Shown here: one piece after another, positions 1 to 9,600 of the stretch
Layout: each line of letters begins with the position of its first letter
How positions within the stretch are numbered: the first letter of the stretch is position 1
Notes under the pieces: model-generated
What the model was told of the DNA's origin: nothing
The model's database searches: none
What the model saw: only the letters and a program-made list of their open reading frames with translations
NCBI GenBank assembly: GCA_947458745.1
Contig: CANGYQ010000001.1
Coordinates: forward strand, 620,001 to 684,000
Direction of reading: 5' to 3'
Origin: Bryobacteraceae bacterium
GTDB lineage: Bacteria > Acidobacteriota > Terriglobia > Bryobacterales > Bryobacteraceae
DNA: 64,000 nucleotides
Program-made: the position numbers and the translations under genes

Positions 1-483
1 ACGGTGTTCGATAGTTACTGGAAGCGGGTGGGTGGAGTTTGGATGTATTTTGATCCCCCAGTTCGTCAACGCAAGACTCCATTTGGTGTCGTGAAGGTTG
101 ATCGGGACGGCAAGCTGATTGGTGGGGCGAGCGTTGATTTGAAGGCGAAGGTGGATGCAGCGACGGCGGCGGCGATGGTGCCGGACGGCAAGGCGTTTTC
201 CGTCGAGGCAAAGGATGTTGCGTTTAGTCTGAACAAGCCTGGTTCGGCCGAGTTTAAGGTCAATAATGGCTCTCGGGGCTACCTGAATGTTTATTTCGGT
301 GGTGCGGACCTGAAGGGTCTTCAGTTTGAGCCGGCGACGGCTACCGTGGCGCCGGGCCAGACCGCAGTTTTCCGGTTGATTTGGACCCCGGGTGAGAAGC
401 CAGAGTACGGGCAGGATTGGGGTTCGATTGTTGTCCAGCCCTGGAACAAGAGAACTCAGTTTCGGATTCGCTGGGCTGAGTAG
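1..483 (+). CDS. C-terminal part of a hypothetical beta-rich protein (5' end outside window)
   Basis: The reading frame is open from the first base of the window, so this is the 3' end of a longer gene; the GTG at position 4 is only the first possible start inside the window. I do not recognise the family. The last ~90 residues look like a beta-sandwich: a stretch with FEPATATVAPGQTAVFRL is typical of bacterial Ig-like or ASPM/SPD-2/Hydin-like modules in exported proteins. It ends in a hairpin terminator that it shares with the convergent gene downstream. Function unknown. Confidence 0.7.
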   Translation, partial: TVFDSYWKRVGGVWMYFDPPVRQRKTPFGVVKVDRDGKLIGGASVDLKAKVDAATAAAMVPDGKAFSVEAKDVAFSLNKPGSAEFKVNNGSRGYLNVYFGGADLKGLQFEPATATVAPGQTAVFRLIWTPGEKPEYGQDWGSIVVQPWNKRTQFRIRWAE

Positions 484-507
484 CCACTGGTTGGGTTCCG
501 GGATTTC

Positions 508-540
508 GGCCTCACCCTTATGGGTTGAGGCCTATTTTGT
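508..540 (+). terminator. Rho-independent terminator, convergent
   Basis: GGCCTCACCC pairs with GGG-T-TGAGGCC (one bulged base) around a TTAT loop, followed by TATTTTGTT. It terminates the plus-strand gene ending at 483. The stop codon of the minus-strand gene (520-518) lies in the loop, so the two convergent genes share this structure. Confidence 0.65.
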
Positions 541-1018
541 TGGCGATCAGTTGCAGGAGCTTGCGGTCCGCCGGAGTGAATCCGGTCTGTTCGCTCGGTA
601 GGGGTATGGTCTTGTCCCGGATCACTACGGTTCCGCCGAAGCCGAACTCCAGTTCTTCGTGGGGCTGTAGTGGGCGAAGCGGAACCGGGATGGGCGGTTC
701 GCTTGGGGCAGGTTCGCCAAGGCCGTTCTCGAACAGGTTCACCGTGGCCGCCTCTTCTTTCCTGAGGACCAGAATTTCCAGTTGTGGTTTGCCGTCCGGT
801 CCTCGAAGGGGCTGCCCGGTGTCGCCCTGCGCGATAACACTGTCATAGACTACGTTGCGGCGCGGGGAACTGGTGGCAGTGCTGTCGAACCAGTTTTTCG
901 GAGCTCGCGCGGGGTTGTAGGGCGGGGGTTCTTGGCCGACAGCTATTCGATAGTGTTGGCGGGACTGGTAGACGGGATACAGAGCGGCTTCGTTGATTCC
1001 GATGATGGCCTGGGGCAT
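518..1018 (-). CDS. Hypothetical protein, 166 aa
   Basis: An ATG start is preceded by GGAGG eight bases upstream, a good ribosome binding site. The protein has no signal peptide or membrane segment. It is proline-rich in the middle (roughly residues 110-120) and ends in a short helical stretch (TPADRKLLQLIANKIGL). I do not recognise a family. The early text (INEAALYPVYQSRQHYR) suggests a soluble structural or binding protein. It is convergent with the gene at 1-483 and has no informative partner. Confidence 0.75.
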   Translation of the reverse strand: MPQAIIGINEAALYPVYQSRQHYRIAVGQEPPPYNPARAPKNWFDSTATSSPRRNVVYDSVIAQGDTGQPLRGPDGKPQLEILVLRKEEAATVNLFENGLGEPAPSEPPIPVPLRPLQPHEELEFGFGGTVVIRDKTIPLPSEQTGFTPADRKLLQLIANKIGLNP

Positions 1019-1091
1019 TCGGTGATCCTCCGGTTAGGAGAATCACAGGGTAGGCGGGCTGGATAGGTCTGCTTTGGTGGTCAAGTATAGG

Positions 1092-1119
1092 AAAAGGGGC
1101 CAGAAACAATTCTGGCCCC
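1092..1119 (-). terminator. Rho-independent terminator of the 1154-4567 gene
   Basis: A perfect 10-bp stem GGGGCCAGAA/TTCTGGCCCC with a 4-nt loop is followed, read on the minus strand, by TTTTCC. It lies 35 bases past the stop codon of the large TIGR03437 gene. Confidence 0.8.
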
Positions 1120-1153
1120 TTCGTGACTAAGCAGGCTATAGTGGTGCGACCAA

Positions 1154-4100
1154 CTACTGGGCAGCGCGGACCGGGATCGTCGTGCCTTGGCTGTAGGCCA
1201 GCTGTTGAGCCTGAGTGAAGGCAGCCATCGCGAAGGCTTGGGCGTTGCCCACGCCTGCAACTGCCGGATCGATGGTGAATTGGACCGTGTAGACTCCGAT
1301 CAGGTTCGGGGCGTAACGGACCGCCACTACCGGCATCCCCTGATTGTTTACGCCTACTACCACTTGGCTGGCGTCTAGCATTTGGCCGTTGCCGGGTTGG
1401 TTAGTGAAGCGCGTAGTGCTGGTAGCCGGGAGACCGGTGAAGTAGGCGGTGACGGTTTCGCCATGGGCTACGGGATTTTGGGGTGTTGCGTAAGTGCCGT
1501 TCGCTTTGACGACAACTGCCTGACGGTTGCCCAGACTGTTGGTGAATTCGAATACTCCGGGTGCGGTTTCCGAGATCGTCACGTTGGCTGAAACGCTCTG
1601 GGAGCCGACTGTCAGAGTGAGAGAACTGGCACCGTTGGCCACTTCGCAGGGTACTTGGAAGTTGACCTGTGTACTGCTGACGCTAAACAACGGTGCGGTG
1701 ATGCCGCCGACGGTTAGGCTGGTTCCGCCTAGGCTGGTGGGCAGTGGCCCAAGCAGGGTTGCGGTGAGGGGCCCATTCGGATTGAGGGGCAGGAAGGTTG
1801 TTCCTTGCAGAGTCCCGATGGCGCAGGCGGACAGGCCCGGGGCAAAGCTGGCGCCGTTCAAGATGGCGGTGATTGCGGGTCCTGCGGGGAGAGCCGGGGT
1901 AACAGTGAGGCTGAAGGTGACAGAGTTGGTTCCAAAGGTGGCAGTGACGATCGCCGGGCCATCGATGGAGTTGGCTCGGGCGGTGACGGAGGCTTGGCCA
2001 AGCGAGTCCGTGGTGGCGCTGGCTCCGGATAATGAAACGGGGCCGCTCGTTACGGCAAACTGGATGGTGGCCCCGGCGAAGGGCGTTCCGTCTGTCCGGG
2101 TGAGGGCGACTACCAATGGTTGGCCGAAGGCCCGGTCGACTGGCGTGCTTTGGCTATTGCCGGAGACCAGCGTAAAGGCTCCGATTGGGGCATTGTTCTG
2201 GAGGATGAATAGTTCGGAGAGGCCTTCGGTGGCGACACGGACCTGGACGGGCCCAGCGGCGCTTCCAAAGCGGACGAGAGCCGATACTCGACCGTCGCGA
2301 TCCGAGACATTTACTGGGCCAACGATGGTTCCATCACCGGAGACAATCGTCCAGGTGGCGCTGATTCCCGGTAGGGTGTTGCCCTGTGAGTCTTGTACCT
2401 CCACCACGAGTGCCCGGGGGGTGGTGGTTCCGGGCGTGCCGGTCTGGCCGTCGCCCTGAATCTTGGCCAGCCGGGCGGGGACGCCAGGTACGACGCGGAC
2501 GGGGTAGGTGTAAACAAACTGGGAAGATTCGCCTAAGATGACGGTCATCGTCCCGTTTCCAAGATTATTTCCCACGATCAGGTTACAGACAACCAGGCCA
2601 GAGGCATTAGAGACCGGGTTGTTCTGGCACGACGCGGTGGGTCCGTTGTTGGTCTGGTCCAGGTAGGCACGGATCCCGAAGTTCGGGACCGGCACCGGTA
2701 GCGCGGGATCGGACGAGTTGATGACGGCGCGGAAGGCGTTGTTCAAGAGCGCGCCGGCCGGCAGCAGGAGTGTACCCGAGCTTCCGCCGAGCGTTGAGCT
2801 GAACTGTACGGCGGGTTGCGGCAGGGCCGAGGGATAGATGACTCCGTAAAGGGCGACTGTGCCATTGAATGATGGGGTATTGACACTGGCTGTGATGGTG
2901 ACCGGACGGATGGCGTCGGTGAGCGATGGGGTGAAGGCCGTGGTTTGGAGGAAAGCTTGTGCTCCTCCGATCGCATCGGTAGCCGTGGTTGCCCCGGCGA
3001 TGACAGCACCGACGCCAAAGGAGAGTTGCCAGTTGATGGTGGCCCCGACGACGGGCGCGCCCAAGCTGTCCTGGAGAAGAACCCGGAAGGGTTGACTCAG
3101 AGCTCCGCCCGTGATGATTTGTCCGTTGCCGGAGACGATGGTCAGGCGGGTTTGCCCCACTTGAGCGGTGGGAACGACTTGGATTGGGATTTCAGCCACG
3201 TTGCCGTTCGCACTCTGGGCGCGGATGACATAGCTACCAACCTGGGCGGGCATCGTGGCCCGGATGGATGCGAGGCCTTGGGAGTTTGAGGTTGTGCTGG
3301 TGGCGCTGAATTGGACCCCGGTGCTGGTTGAGCTGTAGCCGACAGTGGCACCAATCACTGGGCGGCCTTCGGTGTCACTCAACCGGACCGCGAGTGGAAG
3401 GGTCGTACCGCCGGGGGCTACGGCCAGGCTGCTGGTGACATTGCGGACGGTTGCGACGGGATTAGTGGAGGAGGCGCTTCCGAAGGATACGCCACTCACT
3501 GTTCCAAGAATGTTGATGCTGCTGGCTCCCGTGGTTCCCCCCAGAATGACCCGGTATATTTGAGATCCCAAGGTGGAATAGAGGCTCCGGGGCTGCGGGC
3601 TCTCGTCAGAGAGGGCCAAGCCGGTGAGGCCGTCGGGGATGCCAAGGGAAGCGGGAGTGGGGATGCTGGCCGGTGCGATTCCGAATGCCAGGAGCCGTTC
3701 ATTGCCGATGCAAAAGGCATTGGTTTCTGAGCTGACGACGAGATTAGTGAGTGGGGCCGTCGCGGTGGTGGAGGCGGTTGTGACGGTCCGGGTCCTGAGA
3801 TCCACCGCGATGACGCCTATTCCACCGGTTGCCTGGTTGAGCATAACGGCAATACTGCCGGAGGGTGAAAAGCTGGCGCGACCCGGATCGGCATCGAAGC
3901 TGAAGCCATTTGGCTGGACGAATTGGACGCCGCCGCGATAGTCAAGTTCGTATAGGCGGCCTGTGGCGCTGACGTAGACCAAGCCATTGGGGGACACGGA
4001 AACGCCGTTGAGGTTTTGGGTAAAGCTCTGGGTGGCCGCCGGCGCGTTGGTGGTGAGGTCCACCACCGTGAGAAGGCGGGATACCGCGCTGACGACGTAG

Positions 4101-4567
4101 GCGAAGCGGGAGTCGGCCGAAACGGCCACGTCGTTCGGTTGATTGCCGGCGGCGATTCGGGGAATGGCCCCCGGGGTGTCATTGGTGAGGTCGATGATTG
4201 CCAACTCTCCGGCCAGGATGAGGAGTTTGCGGCCATCGGGGGTCAATGTGGCCTCGGTGATGGTTGCGCCGAGTGAGTAGCGGGTGATTTCTTGGAACTG
4301 GTTGGCCAGGTTGAGGACCTGAATGCCGCCGGCGCGGGCGATTACGTACGCTCGGGTTCCAGTGGGGTTGACGAGGACTTTGTAAGCGCCCGGGAGAGTG
4401 GGCACTTGAGAGATCAGGGCCAGGGGATCGGCGCCGAAGATCTGTAGGTTGGGAGTGCCCGGTGTCGTCCCCGGCAACACGAAGGCCCAGCGGGCCGAGA
4501 GAACGGTTGTCAGGGATGTAAGTAGTAATGCAAAGGTGAGGGTGCGTCGAGCGATTGATTTGCGCAT
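1154..4567 (-). CDS. Secreted beta-propeller/Ig-like protein with C-terminal TIGR03437 domain
   Basis: Protein of 1137 aa with a clear N-terminal signal peptide (about residues 1-25, cleavage near LSA). Residues ~40-340 read as YVTN/beta-propeller repeats (LTPDGRKLLIL, VSADSRFAYVVS, VSPNGLVYVS). Several Ig-like units of the invasin/Big_1 kind follow (LTIVSGNGQ..., ATWTIVSGDGT...). The last ~230 residues, from ITAILNGASFAPG, match the TIGR03437 domain frequent in Solibacter-like Acidobacteriota. The start is fixed by GGAGA six bases before the ATG. Expected location is outside the inner membrane. It sits with two other giant exported proteins downstream of the type II secretion operon, which makes it a possible substrate (inference). 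Precise function unknown. Confidence 0.88.
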   Translation of the reverse strand: MRKSIARRTLTFALLLTSLTTVLSARWAFVLPGTTPGTPNLQIFGADPLALISQVPTLPGAYKVLVNPTGTRAYVIARAGGIQVLNLANQFQEITRYSLGATITEATLTPDGRKLLILAGELAIIDLTNDTPGAIPRIAAGNQPNDVAVSADSRFAYVVSAVSRLLTVVDLTTNAPAATQSFTQNLNGVSVSPNGLVYVSATGRLYELDYRGGVQFVQPNGFSFDADPGRASFSPSGSIAVMLNQATGGIGVIAVDLRTRTVTTASTTATAPLTNLVVSSETNAFCIGNERLLAFGIAPASIPTPASLGIPDGLTGLALSDESPQPRSLYSTLGSQIYRVILGGTTGASSINILGTVSGVSFGSASSTNPVATVRNVTSSLAVAPGGTTLPLAVRLSDTEGRPVIGATVGYSSTSTGVQFSATSTTSNSQGLASIRATMPAQVGSYVIRAQSANGNVAEIPIQVVPTAQVGQTRLTIVSGNGQIITGGALSQPFRVLLQDSLGAPVVGATINWQLSFGVGAVIAGATTATDAIGGAQAFLQTTAFTPSLTDAIRPVTITASVNTPSFNGTVALYGVIYPSALPQPAVQFSSTLGGSSGTLLLPAGALLNNAFRAVINSSDPALPVPVPNFGIRAYLDQTNNGPTASCQNNPVSNASGLVVCNLIVGNNLGNGTMTVILGESSQFVYTYPVRVVPGVPARLAKIQGDGQTGTPGTTTPRALVVEVQDSQGNTLPGISATWTIVSGDGTIVGPVNVSDRDGRVSALVRFGSAAGPVQVRVATEGLSELFILQNNAPIGAFTLVSGNSQSTPVDRAFGQPLVVALTRTDGTPFAGATIQFAVTSGPVSLSGASATTDSLGQASVTARANSIDGPAIVTATFGTNSVTFSLTVTPALPAGPAITAILNGASFAPGLSACAIGTLQGTTFLPLNPNGPLTATLLGPLPTSLGGTSLTVGGITAPLFSVSSTQVNFQVPCEVANGASSLTLTVGSQSVSANVTISETAPGVFEFTNSLGNRQAVVVKANGTYATPQNPVAHGETVTAYFTGLPATSTTRFTNQPGNGQMLDASQVVVGVNNQGMPVVAVRYAPNLIGVYTVQFTIDPAVAGVGNAQAFAMAAFTQAQQLAYSQGTTIPVRAAQ

Positions 4568-4687
4568 GAGTCTCCAGCTGTAGCCCAGCAGGGGCTAAGG
4601 TGAACGCGGGCAACCTTATTCTATCACCCATGCCGGACTGTACTGCAAGAGGTGGATCCGTAGCTGGATCGGCGCGCCCACAAATGC

Positions 4688-4720
4688 AAAACGGGGGAAG
4701 GCCGGTCGGCCTTCCCCCGT
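4688..4720 (-). terminator. Rho-independent terminator of the 4747-6270 gene
   Basis: A perfect 13-bp stem (ACGGGGGAAGGCC / GGCCTTCCCCCGT) with a 4-nt loop, followed on the minus strand by TTTGCATTTG. The stem is unusually strong and begins 26 bases past the stop codon. Confidence 0.85.
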
Positions 4721-4746
4721 CAGGGCGATTCGAGCAGGGCTCGAAA

Positions 4747-6270
4747 CTAGTTGTTCAGGGATTCACGGGTGCTGGAGCCAGCCGTACGCGAACCGGAGTC
4801 GGAACCGAGGACCAGGGCCAGGTAGCCGTGGGCGATGGTGCGCGCACCGAGGTCGCTGACGAAGGCGTAGCCGTGGGCCAGCTGGAAGGTGCACTGGGCG
4901 ATCACGTAACCGGTGAAACCGGCACGAACCGCAGCCACACCCGAACCGCCACCGGACATGCTCCAGCGGGCGGAGCGGCCACCAGCCACAGGGCTGGTGG
5001 TAGCAGTGGTCGGCAGAGCGCCACCGTCTTCCATGTCGCCGTAGTAGTTGACCGAGCAAACACCGGTCTGAGCAGAGGTCGTGAACAGCGGACCGTCAGC
5101 AGTGGTGTTGGAGATCGCCAGCCCGGTGTCGAAGCCCGCCGCGTTGGTCACGAAGGGGAACAGCAGGGAGGTGGCGCAGGAAACAGTGTTGAAGGCGTTG
5201 GCCGTCGCACCGGTGGTGGCGAAACGGGGGAAGGTGCCCGCAGCCGTCGGTCCGAGGGAGCCCTGAGCAGTCGCCGTGCCCACACCATTGTTGGGGCTGC
5301 CGGAGAAGCGCACGATGAAGGGAATGTTCAGCTGATCAACCGTGTTGACATTGTCCGTCGTCACGTTGAACACCAGCTCCGAAGCATTCACCAGACCAAA
5401 GGTGCCGGCGTAGACAGCAGCGCCGGTTTCGGGGGCGGTGTAGGTCTTGTTCAGAACGTTGCTGGTCGGCTCAGCCGTGGTGCCGGTGCCGGAGGCCAGG
5501 GTGAGAACCACACCATTGTTCAGCGTGACGGCGCCCGTGGGAACCCACAGGCCAACGCCGGACGGGACGTTACCCAGGATGACGCGCAGCTGAGTGCCGT
5601 TCGTCAGAGAACCGGGACCTTCACTCGCCTGAGCGCGGAACACGCTGGAGAACAGTTCGGTGAAGCGGAAGAAGCCCGACACCGAAGCGGTGCTGGAACA
5701 AATCGGCAGCGAAGCCAAGGCAGCGCCGCTAGCGGTGGCGCTCACGTTTGCAACAGTTCCGCCAACCACCGTGAAGGTGTAGCTGGCCGGCAGCACGTAG
5801 CCCACCGTGGTGGGGTTGGGGCTGAGCGGCAGAACCGTCGGGCCGCTGGTGACGATGATGGTCGCCGAGACAGCGGTGTTCGGGGTCAGCAGGCTGGCAT
5901 TCACGCGGATGCCGCCGATGGTGATCACCTGAGAGGTGGACGCACCGGTGGTCAGGCCGGTCAGCGCGAAGCTCACCGAGTTGGCAATGGCCGAGTTCAG
6001 AACGCCGGTCACCGGGCCGGGCGTCGCCACGGCATTGACAGCCGGGGACGAGGCGGAGTTGGTGATGGTGCCGTTCACAGTGACGAGAACGGTGGCGCTG
6101 GCGTTAACCAGGTTCGAGCAGTTCAGGGTAATGTCACCCAGCTGTTCCGTGATGCCTTCCGGACGGATGGCCAGCGGTACAGAGGTAACGGTGCAGCTCT
6201 GGGCGTAGGCGCCCACGGCCGACAGGCCGAGGGTCGCTACTGCGAGAGCGATTTTGCGAAAACTAAGCAT
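4747..6270 (-). CDS. Secreted hypothetical protein, possible abundant surface protein
   Basis: Protein of 507 aa with a signal peptide (residues ~1-24, VGAYAQ/S). It is built from small residues (A, G, S, T, V) with very few charged ones, as in S-layer or fibre-type proteins. The C-terminal half has cysteine-bearing segments (VSCATSLLFPFVTN, GVCSVNYYGD, VIAQCTFQLAHGYAF) that recur in Acidobacteriota exported proteins. The start is set by AGGAGA before the ATG. A strong RBS, a long leader of about 300 nt with a consensus -35 box, and a very stable terminator suggest high expression. I do not recognise a named domain. A cell-envelope role is inference. Confidence 0.8.
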   Translation of the reverse strand: MLSFRKIALAVATLGLSAVGAYAQSCTVTSVPLAIRPEGITEQLGDITLNCSNLVNASATVLVTVNGTITNSASSPAVNAVATPGPVTGVLNSAIANSVSFALTGLTTGASTSQVITIGGIRVNASLLTPNTAVSATIIVTSGPTVLPLSPNPTTVGYVLPASYTFTVVGGTVANVSATASGAALASLPICSSTASVSGFFRFTELFSSVFRAQASEGPGSLTNGTQLRVILGNVPSGVGLWVPTGAVTLNNGVVLTLASGTGTTAEPTSNVLNKTYTAPETGAAVYAGTFGLVNASELVFNVTTDNVNTVDQLNIPFIVRFSGSPNNGVGTATAQGSLGPTAAGTFPRFATTGATANAFNTVSCATSLLFPFVTNAAGFDTGLAISNTTADGPLFTTSAQTGVCSVNYYGDMEDGGALPTTATTSPVAGGRSARWSMSGGGSGVAAVRAGFTGYVIAQCTFQLAHGYAFVSDLGARTIAHGYLALVLGSDSGSRTAGSSTRESLNN

Positions 6271-6475
6271 TCAGAATCTCCTTGTGATTTGAAAAGCAAT
6301 TTTGAATTGATGGAAGTACTCTCTCAACCTGAGCCTCAGTCGATCTCAACACTTCGATGTCGAACGAACTCACCGTTAATGGTCTTCCTGTCAGAGTCAG
6401 ATTTGTGCCTGCCGTTGGAGGGCAAGTCGTGCTCGCGGGATTGTTTTAGTTTTTAAATACACCCGTCTGGATGGA

Positions 6476-6505
6476 AGCGTAGCATTCTGACACCGGATAC
6501 GTCAA
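6476..6505 (-). promoter_or_regulatory. Possible second promoter for the 4747-6270 gene
   Basis: On the minus strand TTGACG (6505-6500) is followed after 18 bases by TACGCT (6481-6476). The match is weaker than that of the promoter at 6573-6601, and it would leave a leader of about 200 nt. Confidence 0.3.
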
Positions 6506-6572
6506 GTGCAGACAGTCGCCAGGGAATCCCCAGCCCGCCGGAACCTGCGCCAAGCGCCAAAAGGAACTCCGC

Positions 6573-6601
6573 TTCTTACATCTGCAATGTAATCATGTCA
6601 A
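6573..6601 (-). promoter_or_regulatory. Sigma-70-type promoter in the 6271-6669 intergenic region
   Basis: A perfect TTGACA (6601-6596) is followed by exactly 17 bases and TAAGAA (6578-6573) on the minus strand. The spacer contains the inverted repeat TTACAT-5-ATGTAA (6576-6592), a possible operator overlapping the -10. A second short palindrome, TTCAC-CTA-GTGAA, lies at 6624-6636. Apart from this and the weaker promoter at 6476-6505, I see no gene in the roughly 400-base gap. Transcription from here would give a leader of about 300 nt. Confidence 0.42.
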
Positions 6602-6669
6602 TGTGGGTGCCGTCAAGCGAGATTTCACCTAGTGAAGCAACTTTCATCTAGAAAACAGTACGAAAAGCG

Positions 6670-9600
6670 TCACTGCACCGAGATTTCGACCGGATTGCTC
6701 TCCTGGCGGCCCTGGCGGAGCCGTAAGGAGAGACGGAGGCCCGGTGCCATGTCGGCCGGAATGGTGAGGTTGACTTGAAAGAGGCCGGGAGAACCGGGCG
6801 TGGCTCCGGCAAAGATGGGCGGTAGATTGCGCCCACCCAGGCTGACGGTGACCGGCAGCATTGCCCAGTCAAGGCCGCCGCGGCGTTCCACGGCGCCTAA
6901 GCCCGTGAGATAGATCACGATTGCTTGTCCCCGCCGCACGGGGTTGGCGGGGCGGTTGAGACTATTGTCGGCATTGACAATAGCCGCCGCACCATCGGGC
7001 ATCGTAAAGATGGCGGGCGCGTTGGATTGCACTTCCAGGGTTTGCGTCTGATCGCCCTGGGCGTTGCGGAGGCGGACGGGATAGAGGCCGGGGGCGAGGG
7101 TGGGGGGGACGACGGCGTTTAGTTGGAAGGGATTGGAAAACAGCACCGCGGCTGGCTGTCCGGCCAGCTCCACCGTGGCGTTGAGGAGGCCCGTGCCAAA
7201 GACGCTAAACGCCCCACCCGGCGTCAGGCCCGGTTGGTAGGTGGCGCTGTTGACCACTGTATCCGCTCCAAAGGTGAGTTCCTGTGGCATTCCGGTCCAG
7301 ACCAGAGGCCCGCGGAGGAGGCGGTAGGTAGCTGCCGTGGCGGCACCCAGCTCCGTGCGGGCTGTGGGCGCACCCAGGCTGGTCAAGACCACGCGGGTGC
7401 CGGGTTCGGTCTGCAACTGATAGCTGCCGGCCGCACCGTCGCAGAAGGTCTGGTTGAGGCCGGGCCAGGAAAGGGCGGGTTGACACTCAGTGCCCGCGGA
7501 CTGCAGCCGGTAGCTGGCGCTGGAATAGAGGTGGAAGCTTTCCGTCAAGGCGGAGCGCGGGATCAGCCGGAAGGCGGCGCTGAGGGTGCCCCGGAGCTGC
7601 GCACCACCGGACCCCGTAAAGCCGTTTAGGTACTCATCGAGGGTGGAGCGGCCGTAGGCGGGGTTTGGATCATGAATCAGGGTTTCGCCCCCGGCACCCA
7701 CACCGGTGGTCACGACGAAGTGAGCTTGTCCGGCGACGGAAAGCGCCACCACCGTGGGCTCATCCGCGGCCGCCAGGTCCCGCAGACGGCCGGGGTCCAG
7801 CGGTTCGGCCGCCAGGTCCAGATTTCCGCCGGTGAAGGCCGCCAGCCGCGCCAAATTGGCAAAGGTATTGCTGCCAGCAGGCAGATATCCATCGCAGACC
7901 GGAGCGCCGTTGACGTCATTGGTGCAGAAGGCTTTCAGAAAGCCATTCAGATTCGCCACGTCAGCCAGACCCTGCGGAGCGCCCCACGCACCAGCCTGTT
8001 GGCGGAATCGCAAGATACTGGCGAGCACCGCGACCAGGGCTCCACCATCAGCCTGCGGGTAGCGGGTGAAGTTGGCCAGACTGCGGGCGGCTGAGCGGGC
8101 GCTGAAGGTGACCACTTGGGTTCCAACGGCAGCGGTGGCCAGGGCCACCCCTTCGGCCCGCTGCAGGCGCAGCGCAGCCACAGCTTGTCCTTGATTGTCG
8201 GTGGCGGGGGCGGCGTTCACGATCTGAGCCCCGGGTGAGGCCTCCCAGCGGATCGACTGTCCCGCCAGGGGTATTCCGGCCGAATCGGTGACGACCACCC
8301 GCAGCAATTGCGGCAGCAGGGCACCGGGCGCGCCGGACTGAGAGTCGCCATTCAGTTTCGACAAGCGCTGATCGGTGGCGGGGCGCACCGAGTAGGAGCC
8401 GGAGGCTTGCACGCCAGCCCGGGCCGTGTCAGTGGCTTGCAGAGTAATCGTTTCAGCCCGGGCACCCGCCGGGATCATCACCTCCCAGGCATAAGCGCCC
8501 GCCGGCAAGGTGGCTAGAAAGTGGAGCTGGGTGGAGCCGGGAAAGCTGACGCGAACTTGCGCGCCGTCGGCAAATCCGCCCAAGGCCAACTGGATCCGGT
8601 TGCCGGGCGCTACAACGGCGGGTGTTGCGGTGATTTGCGGCCGCCGGGCCGCCTCGTCCAGCCTTACTTCGGCCTCGGCGCTGGTGTAGGAGAGCGCGCC
8701 CCCTTCAAAATTCTGCCGCCGCCGGACCCCATCCTGGAACTCATCACCCAGGGGCGCCCCCAGGCGGCCGGTGGGCCCGCCCAACTGGGCATAGCGGGCC
8801 AGGATTCGGCCAGTCACCACGCTGGCGCGGACCGTCTCGACAATCAGTCCGGTTTTGAAGAACTGCGCCCGGCCCGCCGTGGCATTGAAGGTGAGAAAGG
8901 GACTGGCGGCGCTGGCCGGGTCACCCACCGGGCCGGTTTCAAAGTCGAGTTGCGCCCAGCGGGACAGGATTGCTCCGGTCACCGATTGCGCCGGGTTGCC
9001 GGCCAGTGCGCCGCGCTCAAACATCTGGCGGCCCGCAGCCGAAAGATCCGATGCGGGGTAGCCCAGGCTGCCGGCGGCCCCACCGGTCTGTTCCCATACG
9101 GGCAGAAGGAGTCCCGTCAGCACGAAAGCATTGGCGCTCGAATCGGCCTTGGTGAGCAGATAGCGGATGGTTCCGTTGGCCGACAAGGCCTCCTGGAGCC
9201 AACCACCGCCCAGACGCCGCGCCGGGGCGGCCAGGGGGGTTCGCAAGGTCAGCCGGTTCCGCGTGATGGCCGCCTGCATCGCTTCGGAGACTGCACTGCC
9301 AGCCCCCTCGCCCAGGGCGCAGCACACAGAGGAAACTTGAATGGGTACGGCAGCCGAAACGACGCCTTCACTGGTGGCCGTCAAGGTTGCCACGCCCGGG
9401 CCCACCGCAGTCACCTCTGCACTCAGGCCGTCGCCGCGAACGGTGGCCACGCGGCCGTTGGATACCGTAAATGTCACGGCGCGGTCGGTGACGAACTGCT
9501 GGAGGGCGGTCACCAGTTCAGCCCGGAGAGTCGCCTTCTGCCCGGGGGCCAGCCGGACCGGGTTCGGGCCGAGGATGGTCACCTGCGTCACGGCCGGAAG

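Noticed and set aside
4600-6456. Long open frame on the plus strand (618 codons)
   Set aside because: It is antisense to the exported 507-aa gene; composition is Arg/Gly-rich and lacks recognisable domains.
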